64,000 nt of DNA from the NCBI GenBank assembly GCA_019055375.1, contig JAHQIW010000415.1, positions 269,501 to 333,500 of the forward strand. The letters run 5' to 3'. Positions 61,348 to 64,000 of this stretch are shown here, one piece after another (the stretch's first letter is position 1; each line of letters opens with the position of its first letter). A program made the translations under genes and the position numbers. Source of the stretch: Parelaphostrongylus tenuis (lineage: Eukaryota; Nematoda; Chromadorea; Rhabditida; Metastrongylidae). Below the pieces are notes generated by a model. The model made no database searches, was not told the origin of the DNA, and saw only the letters and a list, made by a program, of their open reading frames with translations.

Positions 61348-64000
61348 CGTACTATAGGTTTTTAAGTTTCTCCTTTTCTGAAAAATTCATTTTTAGATTG
61401 ATCTCTACGTACCGTACATGACAATTCTCCAGTTTGTCTTCCTTGTTGGATGGATGAAGGTATATTACGAGATTGATTTCATTCAATGAATTGTGTTTAC
61501 AATCAACCGCGTTAATGAGCGCCATTAATGTAATCTAGTTATTTCCACTAGATTCATGCTGTCATGAAAGTTATGGAATATATTACAAATGATCTTTAGT
61601 GTTGAAATAAGACATTTACCAGCCTTGCTACATCATAGAATCCTCAAAAGTCGATAATTGAAGATTTTCTAAGCTCTCATTACACTTTTCATTACCACTT
61701 TTTCGTCTCGCAATCAATTTAGGCTCAATTAGTTGGTGTAGTTGTAAGATTCTCATTAAGAGGATGCCCTCATGCCTCACCTGTAGCGAGTTATTTGCTC
61801 TTTTGCATTGTATTTACCTACTTTATCTTAGTGTTGTAGCGAAAGGAGGCTTGGAACGGAAAGGAAAACTGGAGCTGCTGTTCTTCACAAATGGAGTGTA
61901 AGAGGAGTGCTATGCACAGAAAGAACGGCTTTGTTAAACGCTGTTTCGTAATAATACCTGCACATTCTTTGTCGTTAGGTGGTTTTTGTAGCAAAGTTTA
62001 ATCTTCGGACATTACGGAATTACCCAGATGACCAACGTTAACCACAAACACGTCTCCTCTCATCGTTTGAATTTGTTCTCCTTATTATCTGACGTGCCCA
62101 TACGTGCTTTGTTATATCGATATATATTCTTCTAGATCACGAGAACGAGATAGATCTTGAAGATACAAGCTTTGCAACTTGGCTAGATATTGTGTACCCG
62201 GTTACGACTTGAATTACATCAATCAGGTGCTCTCTGATTGGTGCGCAGATTTCTTGACGTCTTAGAGTTATCGTTCACGGCTCTGCAGCATAATGATGCA
62301 TTAGGAAACTCGAAAAGACAATCTATCCCTTAAGCTCAAAGCGTTAATTGACGAGATCAAAAATCACAAAAAAATCATACCTCTGCTATCGACCGCTCCT
62401 TTATAGACCCGCTCAAAGCGATCCAATCTGATCAAGGATATGACATATTTTGATCCGATAGGTCTAGTGCTATATGGGCGTCTATTCCGTCCAATTGGGA
62501 TTCATCAGTAGCATCCTGCCTCGGTTTCCGTCGATCCCTTGAGGCTAAATAGTCCTCTGAAGGAGTCGACAGCCGATTAAAAAATAATCACCCCAAGTCG
62601 GATGATGATATTTATTACGTGACGTCGTGGTGACCGGTAGTCGAGCTATACGGCTTTTATAATGAATTATACCTCTGCTCCATAGCAATGGACCTAGCGG
62701 CTCAAAACATATCATATCCATATCAGATTAAATCGTTTTGAGCGGACCTGTAAAAGAGTGGTCGATAGCAGAGATATGATTATTTATGAAAGCGGCAAGA
62801 TCGACTGCCGGTCACCACAACGTCAGGTATTCCATCATCCGACTTGCGGTGATTATTTTTACTTGGAATCGATTCCTTCAGAGGATTATTTAGCCTCGGG
62901 GGATCAACGGAACCGAGGAAGGGTGCTATTGATGAGCCTCAATAGGCGAAATAGACGCCTATATAGCACTACACCTATCAGCTCAAAACATGTCATATTC
63001 TTTATCACGAAAAATCGTTAATTAATCCTTATGGGTTGAGTCGAAAAGGCGAACGCGGAGTCGCGCGTGTGATACTTGTTTAATGATTTCTTTGAGAGTG
63101 TGCTTAAATGTGGCCCACGCCGTTTCGTTTCCGCCCTGCTGTATAATTCCTCCTTAATTTTCTCCTTTTCTTTTAGTGAACGTCTAAGATGCATGTGAAA
63201 AAGTGGTGCTACATTTTTATATTGAAGAAATTTGGAGTCTAACAAGCATTTCTTCACATCAACGCATTTGATGGATTCTCAACAAACACATAGGACGGAA
63301 TTTGCAATAAATCAATTCTAAAAATTTTAGGTCGCTGAAGGGCTGCTGAATCCTCTTGGCGAAGACGATGACGACTTTGAGTGCAACTTTCTCATTGACA
63401 AGAATATAGCCGTATGTCTCCTTTGTGGTCATCCAACGTTGCTTGTGTTTTCGTTTTACTCAAACAATAGTAGCAAATGAGTCGTCATATATGCTAGGGA
63501 TTCCAATATTTTAGAAGCTTAGTATAGAAGTTGCAAACGATTAAACTCTCGTGATATGATGCCTGTTATGGCACGGGACTGGCCTCACTCCCCCCCCCCC
63601 CCCCCCACACTCTCTGGCTGTCAACAACGAATGCGCTTTGGAACGCCACAGCCAGGCTATCCTCGAGATTGCAAGCACACTCGCTCATCCAAATTTAAGA
63701 AGTTCAAAAATTAGGCAAAAAAACGATTCGAATGCTGGAAATACTGGGATCCGCACAGTGGGAAAACGAAGTAAAGAATAAATTGTGAAATAAACCCAAC
63801 AAAGCGTTAGTAAGTGCTAAAGTATAGATATTGCGGCAAAAAAACGAAGGTCAGACAGCTGTCACAATCCCGAATCACAGGATTAGCACTGCCAATTTCC
63901 AGACAGGCTTGTCGATTGTCGATGAGACACACGGTTCTTGCCCAACACTGCTACCGGACCTCTTCATGGATCCAAACTATGCTCCCGTGTATTCGGAGGA
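50121..64000 (+). CDS. Bestrophin-family anion channel, copy B (3' end outside window)
   Basis: A paralogue of copy A with ten intact exons visible: 50121-50299, 50600-50734, 51255-51348, 51424-51496, 53070-53224, 56030-56107, 57555-57644, 61397-61459, 63331-63411 and 63903 to the window edge. Exons 1-9 encode residues 1-316 and exon 10 adds about 32 more, with no frameshift or stop. The neck [12 protein letters not shown] (76-87), [10 protein letters not shown] and the clasp [11 protein letters not shown] (296-306) are all present, so this copy looks functional as a calcium-activated anion channel subunit. In the first 60 residues I count 12 differences from copy A, mostly conservative and in the first helix. 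Introns are 75 bp to 3.75 kb and full of transposons. Copy A lies 33.6 kb upstream on the same strand. Confidence 0.9.
50600..50734 (+). CDS. Bestrophin copy B, exon 2 (pore neck)
   Basis: This 135-base exon follows [40 protein letters not shown] and NMGWIE. The donor is GA|GTAATT. The neck residues I76, F80 and F84 are conserved. Confidence 0.93.
51255..51348 (+). CDS. Bestrophin copy B, exon 3
   Basis: This 94-base exon follows [21 protein letters not shown], then [12 protein letters not shown]. The donor is CAG|GTAAAT. Confidence 0.92.
51424..51496 (+). CDS. Bestrophin copy B, exon 4
   Basis: This 73-base exon follows TTTTCCAG. Its peptide is identical to copy A ([20 protein letters not shown]). 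The donor is CCG|GTAACA. Confidence 0.93.
52210..52790. repeat. Foldback-family elements in intron 4 of copy B
   Basis: The left arm AGACACGTGTTTCGGCCTTT (52.25 kb) is repeated inverted as AGGCCGAAACACGTGCCTTG (52.39 kb). A further arm with CGAGATACGTGCCTTGCAAC lies at 52.68 kb. One element seems to have landed next to, or inside, another. Confidence 0.7.
53070..53224 (+). CDS. Bestrophin copy B, exon 5
   Basis: This 155-base exon follows [21 protein letters not shown], then [15 protein letters not shown]. The donor is AAC|GTAAGA. Intron 4 upstream is 1.57 kb and carries foldback repeats. Confidence 0.92.
54100..54560. repeat. Dispersed satellite copies
   Basis: GGAATAAAATCGTGTTTCGC, AGACTTATAGCAATCGTTCG and GTGCCAGTAGGGG words in minus orientation, in about three units. 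Confidence 0.45.
55100..55640. repeat. Dispersed satellite, clearest tandem block
   Basis: Successive units: GGAGCTCTGTCTTACGAGAA (55.29 kb) and AAAGCTCTATCCTGCAAAAT (55.43 kb), about 145 bases apart. Each is followed by GTGTGAGACACA- or GTGTGAAACAGA-like words, CTGCTACAGTGCCGT- or CTTTACAGCTTTGT-like words, and a TTGAATGATTA start of the next unit. Confidence 0.65.
56030..56107 (+). CDS. Bestrophin copy B, exon 6
   Basis: This 78-base exon follows [20 protein letters not shown], then [14 protein letters not shown]. The donor is CAA|GTATGA. Confidence 0.93.
56200..56420 (-). mobile_element. Mariner 3' end fragment in intron 6 of copy B
   Basis: AAAGTTCTGG, TGCGCAAAATAACA and CCTGCAAGATTCCG match 19190-19330 in order and orientation. 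No transposase motif is left. Confidence 0.5.
56440..56880. repeat. Long hairpin foldback element in intron 6 of copy B
   Basis: The left arm 56455-56640 and right arm 56690-56870 are reverse complements with few mismatches (GAGACACCTGTTTCGGTCTT against AACACGTGTTTGGGTCATA-type; TGGACGTCCGGTGAAAGAAT against CGACGTTCGGTCAAACAATC). The loop is only tens of bases. Confidence 0.75.
57175..57460 (+). repeat. tRNA-derived SINE, family 2, best copy
   Basis: GGCGTAGGGCGCAGTGGTTA (A-box) and GGTATTCGAGCCCGCGC (B-box), then the body TTGATAGATCCGTTAAGCCA and tail ATGCATGGCGCG shared with 26.9 and 30.7 kb. Confidence 0.7.
57555..57644 (+). CDS. Bestrophin copy B, exon 7
   Basis: This 90-base exon follows [27 protein letters not shown], then a loop with TDEASNKSV. 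The donor is GTG|GTAAGA. Confidence 0.92.
57700..58390 (-). mobile_element. Decayed mariner transposase in intron 7 of copy B
   Basis: The minus strand reads [18 protein letters not shown] (first catalytic Asp in TGD), [40 protein letters not shown] and DIISSMP, with frameshifts between them. It is the same family as 6.4-7.1 kb. Dead. Confidence 0.75.
58560..59000. repeat. Dispersed satellite copies
   Basis: GGTAGTCATTCGGAATCTTG, AGACTACCAGTACTCTCTCG and AGACTACTAGTAATCACTCG mark three units about 145-160 bases apart. Confidence 0.55.
59200..59420. repeat. Dispersed satellite copy
   Basis: GTGTGCTACAGCGCTGTATG, then CGAACAATTGCTAGCACTCC. Confidence 0.55.
59435..59592. repeat. (AT)n-rich microsatellite tract
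   Basis: Alternating TA with GTATATATG and CATATATA variants over about 155 bases. Confidence 0.85.
59690..61275 (-). mobile_element. Second RTE-type LINE remnant, split by a foldback insertion
   Basis: The minus strand, 61270-61105, reads [37 protein letters not shown] and TAIKILYS. The frame resumes at 60525-60370 with [29 protein letters not shown] and [11 protein letters not shown] later part, 60208-60011, reads [12 protein letters not shown] and [13 protein letters not shown], matching the region after the RT domain. The DYEKAF wording differs from the DLKKAF family at 42 kb, so it is a separate lineage. Decayed. Confidence 0.8.
60525..61100. repeat. Foldback element inserted within the LINE
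   Basis: The left arm GGTCTCTTATGGCACTTTTT, CATCAGTAATGCGGTGCCTT (60.57-60.65 kb) is inverted at 60.93-61.04 kb (AAAGGCACCGTGCTACTAAT, TTAGACCTCATGAAAAGC). The outer end GACTAAAA-type AAACAGTCGAA word is shared with other family members. Confidence 0.75.
61296..61343. repeat. (AT)n microsatellite
   Basis: A TA run of about 45 bases just 5' of copy B exon 8, within intron 7. Confidence 0.9.
61397..61459 (+). CDS. Bestrophin copy B, exon 8
   Basis: This 63-base exon follows [20 protein letters not shown], then FVFLVGWMK. The donor is AAG|GTATAT. Confidence 0.93.
62365..63020. repeat. Large foldback element with nested inner inverted repeats, intron 8 of copy B
   Basis: Outer arms: CTGCCTCGGTTTCCGTCGAT (62.52 kb) against ATCAACGGAACCGAGGAAGG (62.91 kb). 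Inner pairs: TCTGCTATCGACCGCTCC (62.39 kb) against AGTGGTCGATAGCAGAGA (62.76 kb), and AATCACCCCAAGTCGGATGA (62.59 kb) against CATCCGACTTGCGGTGATTA (62.84 kb). It is non-coding. Confidence 0.75.
63331..63411 (+). CDS. Bestrophin copy B, exon 9 (calcium clasp)
   Basis: This 81-base exon follows [25 protein letters not shown], then [10 protein letters not shown]. The open frame through the acidic clasp contrasts with the frameshift in copy A. Confidence 0.95.
63591..63607 (+). repeat. Poly-C tract
   Basis: Seventeen or so consecutive C residues in intron 9 of copy B, in otherwise AT-rich DNA. Confidence 0.9.
63903..64000 (+). CDS. Bestrophin copy B, exon 10 (cut by window edge)
   Basis: It starts after [23 protein letters not shown], then [13 protein letters not shown], and runs off the window. 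Copy A exon 10 is 152 bases, so about 54 bases are missing. Confidence 0.9.

Noticed and set aside
1..64000. CRISPR arrays, phage or bacterial operons
   Set aside because: The repeats are eukaryotic SINE, satellite and foldback types, and the coding exons are spliced.

Overview
The window looks like intron-rich, repeat-laden animal DNA from a nematode, most likely a strongylid of the hookworm type. This rests on short coding exons with TTTCAG-like acceptors, bestrophin-family exons of nematode character, and abundant decayed RTE, Penelope-like and mariner elements resembling those of strongylid worms. The species cannot be fixed from sequence alone. I see no bacterial genes, CRISPR array, rRNA or intact tRNA.

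The only convincing host genes are two tandem, same-strand paralogues of one bestrophin-family anion channel. Copy A starts at 16550 and runs to a stop at 28572, or, with an alternative 3' end, to 35658. Copy B starts at 50121 and leaves the window inside exon 10 at 64000. The ten shared exons have identical phases. They have identical lengths too, except exon 9, where copy A carries one extra base. That base shifts the frame at codon 296, exactly at the calcium clasp, so copy A may be a pseudogene unless this is an assembly error. Residue numbering of the pore neck (I76, F80, F84) and clasp (N296 to E306) matches my recollection of human BEST1. Non-coding homology upstream of both starts (about 14.83-16.5 kb and 45.73-50.1 kb) shows that the duplication included flanking DNA.

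Layout: 1-14.8 kb is gene-poor and holds remnants of an RTE retrotransposon, two mariners and two Penelope-like elements. 14.8-35.7 kb is copy A; its introns carry a foldback element, a mariner end, a Penelope-like element with inverted terminal repeats, an RTE copy, SINEs, (AT)n tracts and a roughly 145-150 bp dispersed satellite. 35.7-50 kb is intergenic, with SINEs, a Penelope end, mariner pieces and a 2.9 kb antisense RTE copy. 50.1-64 kb is copy B, whose introns carry several foldback elements, mariners, a SINE and a second RTE-type LINE interrupted by a foldback element.

The two bestrophins would form homo- or heteromeric anion channels. Nothing else in the window looks functionally linked to them. 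I found no convincing novel multi-gene system. The most notable points are the duplication with divergent transposon loads, the clasp frameshift, a possible alternative C-terminus ending in a PDZ-ligand-like TDV, and the nested and foldback repeats.
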